DNA of 64,000 nucleotides from JAEXOD01 sp964652025. GTDB lineage: Bacteria; Bacteroidota; Ignavibacteria; Ignavibacteriales; Melioribacteraceae. The translations under genes were made by a program, and so were the position numbers. How positions within the stretch are numbered: position 1 is the first letter of the stretch; the number at the start of each line of letters is the position of its first letter. Below, one piece after another: positions 26,343-34,581 of this stretch. The stretch lies in NCBI GenBank assembly GCA_964652025.1, contig CAZYZX010000006.1, forward strand, positions 62,001 to 126,000, written 5' to 3'. The notes under the pieces are model-generated. The model did not search any database, was not told the origin of the DNA, and worked only from the letters and a program-made list of their open reading frames with translations.

Positions 26343-27806
26343 TTATTTAAGTAAAGTCATCTTTTTAGAAATGGATTTATTTCCATTAGATAGCTTGTAA
26401 ATGTAGTTACCGGAAGCAAGATTTGAAGCATCAAAAGTGTATTTATAAGTACCTTTAGAAAGTTGTGCATTATTAATTAAACTAGCAACTAATTCACCAG
26501 TAATAGAATAAATATCTAAATTAACAAAAGAATCTTCAGTTAACGAGAACTTAATAGTTGTAGTGGGGTTGAATGGATTAGGATAATTTTGAGAAAGAGT
26601 AAAATCTGTTGGGATAATATTATCTAATTTTTCTACATCAGTAATTGTTAAAGGAATAACTGGGAAAGTACCTTCATATTGCCATTTTTCAACAGTCCAA
26701 CCAAAGTAGGATTGTGAATACATAAAATTGTTTTGGTCAAACTCTACATTGTAGTTAGAAGTATAACCGCTTGCATTACCAGGTGTTGTACCCCCGGTAC
26801 GATTTTGGTAAGAACCGGTCATATCAAAATTCCATTGAGCAACGTCTATAGTCCCCAAAATTTCTCCTGTATTGGGGTTAAGGGCGTGTATATTACTCAT
26901 TTGGTACCCGACACCAGTTTGGAAATTAGGAGCAGAAGCAACAAAGAGAATGTTTTTATCTTTTAAGAATTTTAAACCCCATGGTCCACCTCTAACAGTA
27001 TCGCCAGTAGAAGCAATTTTATAATCATCTATAACGCAATTAAATGATGGATGTAAAGTATATCCAGTTTGAGGGTTTCCAACAAAACAATATATTTTTT
27101 TAGTTGTGTAATTGCTAACATAAATTACTTGAGCGGAAGGGTCAACAGCAATACCTCTAATACTGCCTGGTTCGGGCATAGTTAAAGTATGTAGTGGATT
27201 TGCAGGTAATCCAATACCCCAAGAAGGTTCGTTAGCAATGCTTTCATAAATAAGAACTTTACCAACAGTAGTTGCATTTGGTGTTTGGCTTACGTAAACT
27301 CTACCAGCATCGTCAACATCAATTGCCCAAAGATAATCTGAACCTGTAGCCATTCTAGCTGGGTAAGAATAAACGGAATCTGGACCATATTCAAAAACTA
27401 AAATATTATGGTCTACGTCATTATTAGCAACATAAATTAAATTCCCTTTAGCTTGCAAAGCGTTAGGGTCATTTAGCTCTACTTGGTCAAACATGTTATA
27501 CCAAAAAGTGTGTAAATTTGCTGCAGCAGAACCGTAGGGGTAGGTCCCCATTCTACCATGTGAAGAATCCGCATCTTTATAACCTACAAGATAATATGAG
27601 GATTTAGAAGCACGGCTAACTAAAGCTACAAAATTATTTTCAGAAACAACACCAACATCAATTACAGGATAACCAGCACCATTCGTTTCTTCATCCCAAG
27701 TGGCATATAAACATTTCCAAGCACCAGTTAATGGCTGAGCACTTAAACTGTTACTTAGCAAAAGAGACATTGCAAAAATCAAAACAACATAGTAAAAATA
27801 TTTCAT
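26343..27806 (-). CDS. Secreted beta-propeller protein with type IX sorting tail
   Basis: The 487 residues start with a signal peptide (about 1-23, SLLLSNSLSAQ). The central part looks like an NHL/SMP-30-type propeller: repeated short strands such as DYLWAIDVDDAGRVYVSQTP, GSIRGIAVDPSAQVIYVSNY and GPWGLKFLKDKNILFVASAP. The tail NYPNPFNPTTTIKFSL with a final GNYIYKLSNG marks type IX secretion. GGAGG lies just upstream of the ATG. A promoter-like pair lies at 27841-27870. It precedes the large FG-GAP gene on the same strand after a gap of about 115 bases. Function unknown; a propeller lectin or adhesin is only a guess. Confidence 0.82.
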   Translation of the reverse strand: MKYFYYVVLIFAMSLLLSNSLSAQPLTGAWKCLYATWDEETNGAGYPVIDVGVVSENNFVALVSRASKSSYYLVGYKDADSSHGRMGTYPYGSAAANLHTFWYNMFDQVELNDPNALQAKGNLIYVANNDVDHNILVFEYGPDSVYSYPARMATGSDYLWAIDVDDAGRVYVSQTPNATTVGKVLIYESIANEPSWGIGLPANPLHTLTMPEPGSIRGIAVDPSAQVIYVSNYTTKKIYCFVGNPQTGYTLHPSFNCVIDDYKIASTGDTVRGGPWGLKFLKDKNILFVASAPNFQTGVGYQMSNIHALNPNTGEILGTIDVAQWNFDMTGSYQNRTGGTTPGNASGYTSNYNVEFDQNNFMYSQSYFGWTVEKWQYEGTFPVIPLTITDVEKLDNIIPTDFTLSQNYPNPFNPTTTIKFSLTEDSFVNLDIYSITGELVASLINNAQLSKGTYKYTFDASNLASGNYIYKLSNGNKSISKKMTLLK

Positions 27807-27840
27807 TTTCTTCCTCCGATTAATTTAGGTTATTATATTT

Positions 27841-27870
27841 AAAATAGGAATAATTTACATAAAAAGTCAA
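27841..27870 (-). promoter_or_regulatory. Putative promoter of the propeller gene
   Basis: On the minus strand TTGACT (27870-27865) and TATTTT (27846-27841) are 18 bases apart, 35 bases before the start codon. The TATTTT -10 form recurs upstream of korA, hisG and uppS. Confidence 0.45.
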
Positions 27871-27958
27871 CATTTATTTAAATAATTTTATAAATATGCA
27901 ACTATTTATAAAGCAAAATTAATTTTTATTTTTAATAATTTATTTATTAATTTGTGAT

Positions 27959-29314
27959 ATGAAAATTGGAATAAATATAAAAGATTATAAAAAAATATTA
28001 AAGCTTGCATTACCGGCAATTGCGGGTTTATCTACACAAATGATAGTAAGTTTGGTGGATACGGCAATGGTGGGGCGATTAGATAATGCAACATATTCAC
28101 TTGCGGCAATGGGGCTTGGTGTGCTTGCAACTTGGGCAATAGTTAGTTTTTTTTCTAGCTTAGCTACAGGAACACATGTTCTAATTGCACAAAATAATGG
28201 TGCAAAAGATTACCAAAATTGTGGGAAAGTTTTTGATACATCGGTAATATTTAGTTTTTTTGTGGGTATAGTTGTTTCTTTAATATTTGTTACATCTTCT
28301 TATGCAATTGCTAATTTTTTTGCTGCAGATTATACAGTTGGCAAATTAGCTGGGGAATATTTGTTTTATCGTTTTTTGGGTGTCCCATTTTTTTTAATAA
28401 CTGTTTCTTTTAGAGGCTTTTTTTTTGGTGTGGGAAATACTAAAATATTTATGATTTCCGGTATTTTAGTAAATTTACTAAATATAATTTTTAATTATAT
28501 TTTTATTTATGGTGCTTTTGGAATTCCCGCAATGGGTTTAGCAGGTGCTGGATTAGGTAGTACAATTGCCACTTTTTGTGATGTATTGTTTTATTTATCT
28601 GTTGCGTTTTATGCAGGTTTTAGAGCTAATTATAACTTATTTAAAAATTTTAGAATTAATAGAAATATATTAAAAGAAATATTAAAGATTGCGTTACCTG
28701 TATCATTTCAAAATATATTTATTTTAATTGGTTTTTTAAGTTTTATAGCTATAACAGGATTAATTGGAACAGCAGAACAAGCAGCAAGTCAATTAGTCAT
28801 TTCTTCGCTTTATGTATCTATTATGCCCTGTTGGGGTTTTGGTATAGCTGCACAAACATTGGTTGCAACAGAAATTGGGAATAATAATATAAAAGGTGCT
28901 AAATACTATGGGAATGAAACAAGTAAATTAGCATTAATGTATACTATTATAGTTGGCTTAATATTTACACTAATACCAGATCAATTTTTGCTAATAATTA
29001 CTACAGATAGAAGTTTAATTCAAACTGCAATTCCTGCCTTAAAAATTGCGGGATTTGGTCAGATATTTTATGCTGTTGGTGTCGTTTTATCTAATGGATT
29101 GCAATCGAATGGGAATTCACTTTTTGTAATGGTTGTGGAAGTAATAATGAACTGCTTAGTATTTGTACCAGCTGGGTATTATTTTGGTGTTCATTTGCAA
29201 TATGGTTTGAAAGGGGCGTGGGCAACATTACCTGTTTATGTAATAATCTATTCTTTATCAATATTTATTAAATTTAATTATGGTGATTGGTCTAAAGCCA
29301 ATAAAGTTAAGTAA
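27959..29314 (+). CDS. MATE-family efflux transporter
   Basis: MATE proteins export drugs or metabolites in exchange for Na+ or H+. The 451 residues show about 12 membrane segments in two repeated halves. The N-half is LALPAIAGLSTQMIVSLVDTAMVGRLD, with the family's V-D-T-A-M-V-G motif; the C-half is LKIALPVSFQNIFILIGFLSF. LAGAGLGSTIATFCD and GFGIAAQTLVATEIG are typical. No clear Shine-Dalgarno precedes the ATG. The 3' end overlaps the convergent MFS gene by eight bases, with the two stop codons facing. The substrate cannot be read from sequence. Confidence 0.93.
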   Translation: MKIGINIKDYKKILKLALPAIAGLSTQMIVSLVDTAMVGRLDNATYSLAAMGLGVLATWAIVSFFSSLATGTHVLIAQNNGAKDYQNCGKVFDTSVIFSFFVGIVVSLIFVTSSYAIANFFAADYTVGKLAGEYLFYRFLGVPFFLITVSFRGFFFGVGNTKIFMISGILVNLLNIIFNYIFIYGAFGIPAMGLAGAGLGSTIATFCDVLFYLSVAFYAGFRANYNLFKNFRINRNILKEILKIALPVSFQNIFILIGFLSFIAITGLIGTAEQAASQLVISSLYVSIMPCWGFGIAAQTLVATEIGNNNIKGAKYYGNETSKLALMYTIIVGLIFTLIPDQFLLIITTDRSLIQTAIPALKIAGFGQIFYAVGVVLSNGLQSNGNSLFVMVVEVIMNCLVFVPAGYYFGVHLQYGLKGAWATLPVYVIIYSLSIFIKFNYGDWSKANKVK

Positions 29315-30506
29315 TTTCTACACGTTTAGCATAAAAAATTATTAATAAGTAAATTATACCAGTAATAACAAAAGGAAATCTAAAACCAATAAAACTAGCA
29401 ATAATACCACCAAAAGCTAATCCTAACGAATTGCCTAAAATTTGGAAACTGCTACCAATACTTAAAATACCACCTTTATTCGATTGAGGTGAAAAATTAC
29501 TCATTAAAGCAAACATAATTGGGGCAAGCCCGCCAAATCCAAAACCAATTAATATACCAATCGGATATAATAAAAAATAATTATAAACAATAGAATAGAG
29601 TGGGTAAGTTAATCCTGTAATAATAGCTGCATAAATTATAACTTTTTTGTGTCCAATTTTTGTGCTAAGTTTTCCCCACCAAGGTGGGCTAAAACTATTA
29701 GTTACACCAACAATAGCATAAACAGTTCCAGCAATGGTTGCAAAGTATATACTATTAACATTAAATTCTTCAAAATATAAAACAAAGATAGGGCGAACTA
29801 AAGCAAAGCCAAAGGCAGCTAAAAAAATCATAAAAGATGTATATAAAAGTCGTTTATCATTAATAACAAACTTTAAGTTGTCTTTAACAGATTCATGATT
29901 AGCAGATTTATCTACTTTATTAATTTCTTTAACAAAAGCGATAAAGAAAAATGCGGTTACAAATAAAAGAGCAGATACAATAAAAAATACTTCACGGTAG
30001 CCAAAAATATCTGCTAAAATACCGCCAATTAAAGGACCGAATATATTACCGGAAGCAATAGCAGTTTGCAATATACCAAGTGCATAAGCATTTTTTTCTT
30101 TAGGGGTATTAGCTGCAACAAGTGCTAAAGCAGCGGGCACAAATCCACTTAAAAATCCCTGTAACAAGCGTGTTATAAATAATTGGTAAACATTTAAACT
30201 TAAACCAACAAATAATTGAGCAATAGCAAGACCTAAAATTGCTCTTACGGTTATTAGTTTTCTGCCATATTTATCTCCCATCATTCCCCATAGTGGTGTA
30301 ATAAAAAAAGATGCAATAAAAGGTCCGGCAAAAACTAAACCACTCCAAAATGAAATTTCGGAAGAAGATTTTACCCCAAGTTCTCTAATAAAGAGAGGTA
30401 AAAAAGGGACAACTGCGCTCATCCCAACCATTCCCAAAAATTGACTAATCCAAATAAAAACCAGATTTTTTTCCCAATACTCTAATCTTCTCACTATAAA
30501 CGTCAA
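29307..30506 (-). CDS. Major facilitator superfamily transporter (multidrug-type)
   Basis: The 399 residues have about 12 membrane segments and the MFS motif A loop between segments 2 and 3, GMMGDKYGRKLI. PLIGGILADIFGYREVFFIVSALL is the motif C/segment 5 region; GKLSTKIGHKKVII is the mirrored loop in the second half. The closest familiar group is TetA/Bcr-like drug exporters. The start is not certain: TTG at 30506 gives the length stated, and a GTG at 30494 would remove four residues; neither has a clear ribosome site. The gene is convergent with the MATE exporter, overlapping by eight bases. Substrate unknown. Confidence 0.88.
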   Translation of the reverse strand: MTFIVRRLEYWEKNLVFIWISQFLGMVGMSAVVPFLPLFIRELGVKSSSEISFWSGLVFAGPFIASFFITPLWGMMGDKYGRKLITVRAILGLAIAQLFVGLSLNVYQLFITRLLQGFLSGFVPAALALVAANTPKEKNAYALGILQTAIASGNIFGPLIGGILADIFGYREVFFIVSALLFVTAFFFIAFVKEINKVDKSANHESVKDNLKFVINDKRLLYTSFMIFLAAFGFALVRPIFVLYFEEFNVNSIYFATIAGTVYAIVGVTNSFSPPWWGKLSTKIGHKKVIIYAAIITGLTYPLYSIVYNYFLLYPIGILIGFGFGGLAPIMFALMSNFSPQSNKGGILSIGSSFQILGNSLGLAFGGIIASFIGFRFPFVITGIIYLLIIFYAKRVEIT

Positions 30507-30575
30507 ATAATAATAATTTAATGTGTGTTAAAATAACATTAATAAAGGTAAAAATAAATATTAAAATTGGGTAAT

Positions 30576-30609
30576 AAAAAAGGAGCCTAAGAATAATCTA
30601 TTGGCTCCT
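30576..30609 (-). terminator. Terminator of the small unknown gene
   Basis: On the minus strand AGGAGCC and GGCTCCT (30603-30609 with 30581-30587) form a stem with a 15-base loop, followed by TTTTTATTA. It lies 37 bases after the stop of the 143-residue gene and 70 bases before the MFS start. Confidence 0.78.
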
Positions 30610-30645
30610 ATTTCACTAATTGAGGGGTAAGTTATTAAGGTTGTT

Positions 30646-31077
30646 TTACATTTTAGCGTTTACAAATAAACCTAATAAATCTTCGCCATTATCATAAAGC
30701 TTTTGTAGCATGTTTTCAAAGTCTTCTTTTGTTGCAGTTCCATTTTCATGTTTTTGCATAAAAGATGTAAAGATATCTGCGGAATTTTGATTAATAAAAT
30801 TAGGTAATGATCCTTTAGGAGGAATATTTAACATTCTTGGTGGTTCTGGCAAATTAAACCCAGCATTTATTAAAATATCCCCAAGCTCTTTATTTGGACC
30901 GATCCCTAATTTTTTTATTTCGTTATGCATTTGATTATATAATTCCTCTGTCATGTTTTTGGGGTCGTATTTTGTTATTATTTCATTAACGCTCTTTTTT
31001 TGCTCTTCTGTTAATGCATTTTGAAAATTAAAAAAGGAATTGTTAGATAATAAATTTGATGAAATTGAGTTAATCAT
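30646..31077 (-). CDS. Small protein of unknown function (143 aa)
   Basis: I do not recognise this family. The protein is soluble, acidic-to-neutral and mostly helical, with no signal peptide. It starts with a low-complexity Ser/Asn/Phe stretch (MINSISSNLLSNNSFF). ALTEEQKKSVNEIITKYDPKNMTEEL and a later repeat-like NGTATKEDFENMLQKLYDNG follow. The spacing of acidic residues recalls EF-hand-like small proteins, but no complete calcium loop is present. AAGGTAAG precedes the ATG, and a terminator follows, so it is a single-gene unit. It reads divergently from the histidine operon. The compact unit with its own terminator argues it is real. Confidence 0.65.
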   Translation of the reverse strand: MINSISSNLLSNNSFFNFQNALTEEQKKSVNEIITKYDPKNMTEELYNQMHNEIKKLGIGPNKELGDILINAGFNLPEPPRMLNIPPKGSLPNFINQNSADIFTSFMQKHENGTATKEDFENMLQKLYDNGEDLLGLFVNAKM

Positions 31078-31174
31078 AAGGCTTACCTTAAATTATTATT
31101 TCTATAGTATTAGACAAAATTTTAAGATTTTGGTTTAAATTTTAGAATATTTAGAAATAAATTTAGACATTATG

Positions 31175-31204
31175 TTGCATTTTATAAAAAAAATATTATT
31201 TTAG
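31175..31204 (+). promoter_or_regulatory. Putative histidine operon promoter
   Basis: TTGCAT at 31175-31180 and TATTTT at 31197-31202 are 16 bases apart. The core TAAAAAAAATATTATTTTAG (31185-31204) is identical to the korA upstream core. A start near 31210 would place the leader peptide ATG about 20 bases into the RNA. Confidence 0.5.
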
Positions 31205-31230
31205 AACAGAAAAAATTAATAAACCTTACA

Positions 31231-31317
31231 ATGAAAAAATATTCGGTATTATTACATCATCGTCATCATCATGTGGATAAAATCCAGGCGCCGGATATTT
31301 TAAATAAAAAGAGATAA
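31231..31317 (+). CDS. hisL: Histidine operon leader peptide (28 codons)
   Basis: This short frame is not a normal gene. It reads MKKYSVLLHHRHHHVDKIQ and on to KKR and a TAA at 31315. Five of six codons at 31255-31272 are histidine (HHRHHH). It sits just before a terminator and the hisG gene, the place and composition of a stalling leader peptide. No Shine-Dalgarno precedes the ATG, which is its weak point, but several genes here lack one. Bases 31285-31294, inside the frame just after the histidine run, are the antiterminator strand. A ribosome waiting at the histidine codons would leave that strand free; one moving on would cover it. Confidence 0.85.
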   Translation: MKKYSVLLHHRHHHVDKIQAPDILNKKR

Positions 31318-31369
31318 AAATTAATTAATATAATTATAAACAAAACCCCGGCGCTTGTCGGGGTTTTTT
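31285..31369 (+). promoter_or_regulatory. Transcription attenuator of the histidine operon
   Basis: Two exclusive pairings exist. Terminator: 31342-31352 (AAAACCCCGGC) pairs with 31357-31367 (GTCGGGGTTTT), 11 pairs with one G-U, loop GCTT, T run to 31369. Antiterminator: 31285-31294 (CAGGCGCCGG) pairs with 31348-31357 (CCGGCGCTTG), 10 pairs with one G-U. Both need bases 31348-31352 and 31357. A weaker hairpin TGGAT/ATCCA (31274-31286) overlaps the antiterminator strand and could serve as the 1:2 stem. Low charged tRNA-His would stall the ribosome at 31255-31272 and favour the antiterminator. Confidence 0.85.
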
Positions 31370-31388
31370 AGTTTTAAAAGGAGAAAAT

Positions 31389-32258
31389 ATGCCAAATGGG
31401 AATTTAAAGTTAGCTATTCAAAAAAAAGGAAGGTTAACAGAAAAGAGCTTACAATTATTAAGAAATTGTGATTTTGATATAGAAGATTACAATGATAGGT
31501 TAATAGTAAGCGCAAAGAATTTTGAGCTCGATTTACTTTTTTTAAGGGATGATGATATTCCAGAATATGTTAGTGATGGTGTTGCGAATATTGGAATAGT
31601 TGGAGAAGACGTAATTTATGAAAAAGAAGCAAATGTAGAAATTGTACGTAAATTGGGTTTTGGTAGGTGTAAATTAGCAATTGCATATCCAGAGGGGCTC
31701 AAAATTGAAAAGCCTACTGATATTGAAGGGAAGAAAATCGCAACATCTTATCCAGTATTATTAAGTAAATATTTAGTTAATAATAATATTAAAGCAAAAA
31801 TTGTAGAAATAAGTGGATCAGTTGAAATAGCACCATCATTAGGTGTGGCAGATTTAATTTGTGATATTGTTAGTACAGGTAATACCTTAAGAGTAAATAA
31901 GCTTAAAAAAGCATTTGATATATTTTCTGGTGAGACTGCTTTAATAGTTAATAAAGATATTTATAAGGATTCTAAAAAAGAGGAATTATTAAATGATTTA
32001 TTAAACAGAATAGATAGTGCATTAATAGCAAAGCGTTCCAAATACTTAATGATGAATGCTCCCGAAAGTTCTGTGGAAGAAATAAAAAATATTATACCAG
32101 CCTTAAAAAGTCCAACTATTATGCCACTGGCAGAAAAAGGAATGGTAGCAATACATGCAGTAATTCCGACCGAAATGTTTTGGAAAATAAATAAAGAATT
32201 AAAGAACGCCGGTGCATCCGGAATATTATTATTACCAATAGAGAATATGATACCATGA
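31389..32258 (+). CDS. hisG: ATP phosphoribosyltransferase (long form)
   Basis: HisG joins ATP and PRPP in the first step of histidine synthesis and is normally inhibited by histidine. The 289 residues match the long form, which has a C-terminal regulatory domain and needs no HisZ. LKLAIQKKGRLTEKSLQLL opens the catalytic part, and GVANIGIVGEDV and DLICDIVSTGNTLRVNKL (PRPP loop, about 157-175) follow. The regulatory domain starts near 210 (KYLMMNAPESSVEEIKNIIPALKSPTIMPL). AAAGGAG lies just upstream. It is first in the eight-gene operon, 20 bases after the attenuator, and overlaps hisD by four bases (ATGA). Confidence 0.97.
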   Translation: MPNGNLKLAIQKKGRLTEKSLQLLRNCDFDIEDYNDRLIVSAKNFELDLLFLRDDDIPEYVSDGVANIGIVGEDVIYEKEANVEIVRKLGFGRCKLAIAYPEGLKIEKPTDIEGKKIATSYPVLLSKYLVNNNIKAKIVEISGSVEIAPSLGVADLICDIVSTGNTLRVNKLKKAFDIFSGETALIVNKDIYKDSKKEELLNDLLNRIDSALIAKRSKYLMMNAPESSVEEIKNIIPALKSPTIMPLAEKGMVAIHAVIPTEMFWKINKELKNAGASGILLLPIENMIP

Positions 32259-33535
32259 AAATATATGAACTTAAAAAAATAGGCGAAAAAAATATAGGTG
32301 ATATTTTATTAAGGAATACAAAACCTATATTAGAATTATTTCCACTTGTATCAGAGGTTTTTGAAAAAGTTAAAGCAGAAGGAGACAAAGCGTTAACATT
32401 TTATGCAAAAAAATTTGATAATACAGAGCGAACAGAGATAAAGGTAAGTGAAGAAGAGATAAATGAAGCAGCAATAAAAGTTGATAAAAGTTTTAAACAA
32501 GCTGTTGATGATGCCTATAAAAATATATTAAAGTACCATTATAAACAAAAAGGGAAAGGATACAGAATAAAAATTGCAAACGGTATATATTGTGGACGCA
32601 AGCCTGTTGCAATAGAAAATGTTGGCTTATATATACCGGGTGGAAATGCTGTGTTAATATCCACGCTATTAATGCTTGCAATACCAGCAAAAATTGCAGG
32701 TTGTAAAAGAATTGTAGTGTCATCGCCAATTAAAATTAAAATATCACCAGAATTAGCTTATACAGCTAAAATTTGTGAAATAAATGAATTATATTCACTT
32801 GGTGGTGTTGCTGCTATAGCAATGTTTGGATTGGGAACAGAAAGTATAAAAAAAGTTGATAAAATATTTGGACCGGGTAATCAATATGTAACCAGTGCAA
32901 AAATGCTTTTACCAATTTTAGGTTCCAATACAATGATTGATATGCCTGCAGGACCTAGCGAAGTTATGGTTATAGCGGATAGATATGCAAAGCCGGAATT
33001 TGTTGCAGCAGATTTGCTTTCTCAAGCTGAGCATGGTTACGATAGCCAAGCTATTTTATTAACAGATGATTTAGATTTTGCAAAATTAGTTATAGAGGAA
33101 ACCCAAAAACAATTGCTTTTATTACCTAGGAAAGATTATGCTAAAAAAAGTTTAGAGGGATCTTTTTGCATTGTTACTAATAATTTAGCAGAAGCAGTTA
33201 GAATAAGTAATGAATATGCACCTGAACATTTAATTATAAATACTAAAGTAAATAAAAGATTATTTAATAAAGTAACAAATGCGGGAAGCGTATTTTTAGG
33301 TGCTTATGCTTGTGAAAGTGCAGGAGATTATGCAAGTGGAACTAATCACTCGTTACCAACATCTGGTTTTGCCAAAGCAACTGGAGGTGTTGGTGTAGAA
33401 ATGTTTATGAAAAATATTTCTTACCAAACTATATCCAAACAAGGAATTAGTAAAATTGCAAAAACTATTATTAAACTTGCTGAAAGTGAAGGACTTGAAG
33501 CACACGCAAATGCTGTTAAAGTGAGGTTAAAATAA
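32255..33535 (+). CDS. hisD: Histidinol dehydrogenase
   Basis: HisD oxidises L-histidinol in two NAD-linked steps to histidine, the end of the pathway. The 426 residues contain NVGLYIPGGNAVLISTLLM, KIFGPGNQYVTSAK, IDMPAGPSEVMVIAD and the zinc-site region DLLSQAEHGYDSQ. SAGDYASGTNHSLPT follows, with the conserved histidine. Length is usual. The start overlaps hisG by the ATGA form, and the stop overlaps hisC by one base (TAATG). This coupling should keep enzyme amounts matched. No unusual residues at the catalytic sites were seen. Confidence 0.97.
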   Translation: MKIYELKKIGEKNIGDILLRNTKPILELFPLVSEVFEKVKAEGDKALTFYAKKFDNTERTEIKVSEEEINEAAIKVDKSFKQAVDDAYKNILKYHYKQKGKGYRIKIANGIYCGRKPVAIENVGLYIPGGNAVLISTLLMLAIPAKIAGCKRIVVSSPIKIKISPELAYTAKICEINELYSLGGVAAIAMFGLGTESIKKVDKIFGPGNQYVTSAKMLLPILGSNTMIDMPAGPSEVMVIADRYAKPEFVAADLLSQAEHGYDSQAILLTDDLDFAKLVIEETQKQLLLLPRKDYAKKSLEGSFCIVTNNLAEAVRISNEYAPEHLIINTKVNKRLFNKVTNAGSVFLGAYACESAGDYASGTNHSLPTSGFAKATGGVGVEMFMKNISYQTISKQGISKIAKTIIKLAESEGLEAHANAVKVRLK

Positions 33536-34581
33536 TGGATTTAACAAAATTAGTTAGAGAAAATATTTTACAGTTAAAGCCTTATACATCTGCACGTAGT
33601 ACAAATTTAAGTGGTATTTTGTTAGATGCAAACGAGAATGCTTTTGGTAGTATTGTTGGGGATTTAAATTTAGAATTAAATAGATATCCAGACCCAAATC
33701 AAACTGTTTTAAGGAAAAAATTAGCAGATTTTTTAGCGATTAATTATGAAAATTTATTCTTTGGCGTTGGTAGTGATGAAATTATAGATTTATTGTTGAA
33801 GATTTTTTGCTACCCTAATAAAGATAATGTTATTATATGTGAGCCAACTTATGGTATGTATAAAGTTGCTTGCAACATTAATGATGTAGGGATAAAGCAA
33901 GTTTTACTTAATAAAAATTTTGATATTGATTTTGAAGAAATTATTAAAGCTAAAGATGAAAACACAAAAATGCTTTTTCTATGTTCACCAAATAATCCTA
34001 CTGGTAATTTATTAAACTATAATACTATAGAACAAATAGCGAAGTTAAAAGATATTATAATAGTTATTGATGAAGCTTATATAGATTTTTCGAATAAAAA
34101 TGATTCTTTAAGCTTACTTAATAAGTATAGTAATATTATATTTTTACGAACATTTTCTAAAGCGTGGGGTTTGGCTGGTGCAAGGTGTGGATATGCTGTA
34201 GCTGATAAACAAATTATTGAATTACTATTTAAGGTTAAAGCACCTTACAGTATTAATAAACTTACAGAAAGTATAATATTACAAGCTTTAGATAAAATAA
34301 ATAATTATTATAAAATAATAGAAATAATTAAAAATGAAAGAGAATATTTATATAATGAATTGTGCAAAATAAATAAAGTAATAAAGGTTTATAACTCTGA
34401 AAGTAATTTTATTTTGTTTAAGGTAGAAAATCCAAAAGAGGTTTATAAAAAGTTAGCACAAAAAAATATTATAATAAGAGATAGAAGCACCCAAGTTAAT
34501 TTAGAGGGTTGTTTGCGTGTTTCTGTTGGAACTAGTGAACAAAATAAATTATTTATTAGTACATTAAAGGAATTATTATGA
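33535..34581 (+). CDS. hisC: Histidinol-phosphate aminotransferase
   Basis: HisC is a PLP enzyme that transfers the amino group of glutamate to imidazole-acetol phosphate. The 348 residues are class I/II type, with the PLP lysine K209 in TFSKAWGLAGARCGYA, CSPNNPTGN, VIDEAYIDFSN and GCLRVSVGT near the end. The N-terminus LVRENILQLKPYTSARS and ILLDANENAFG are typical for HisC. It overlaps hisB by the ATGA form. The product, histidinol phosphate, needs a phosphatase that is not evident in this operon (see hisB). Confidence 0.96.
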   Translation: MDLTKLVRENILQLKPYTSARSTNLSGILLDANENAFGSIVGDLNLELNRYPDPNQTVLRKKLADFLAINYENLFFGVGSDEIIDLLLKIFCYPNKDNVIICEPTYGMYKVACNINDVGIKQVLLNKNFDIDFEEIIKAKDENTKMLFLCSPNNPTGNLLNYNTIEQIAKLKDIIIVIDEAYIDFSNKNDSLSLLNKYSNIIFLRTFSKAWGLAGARCGYAVADKQIIELLFKVKAPYSINKLTESIILQALDKINNYYKIIEIIKNEREYLYNELCKINKVIKVYNSESNFILFKVENPKEVYKKLAQKNIIIRDRSTQVNLEGCLRVSVGTSEQNKLFISTLKELL

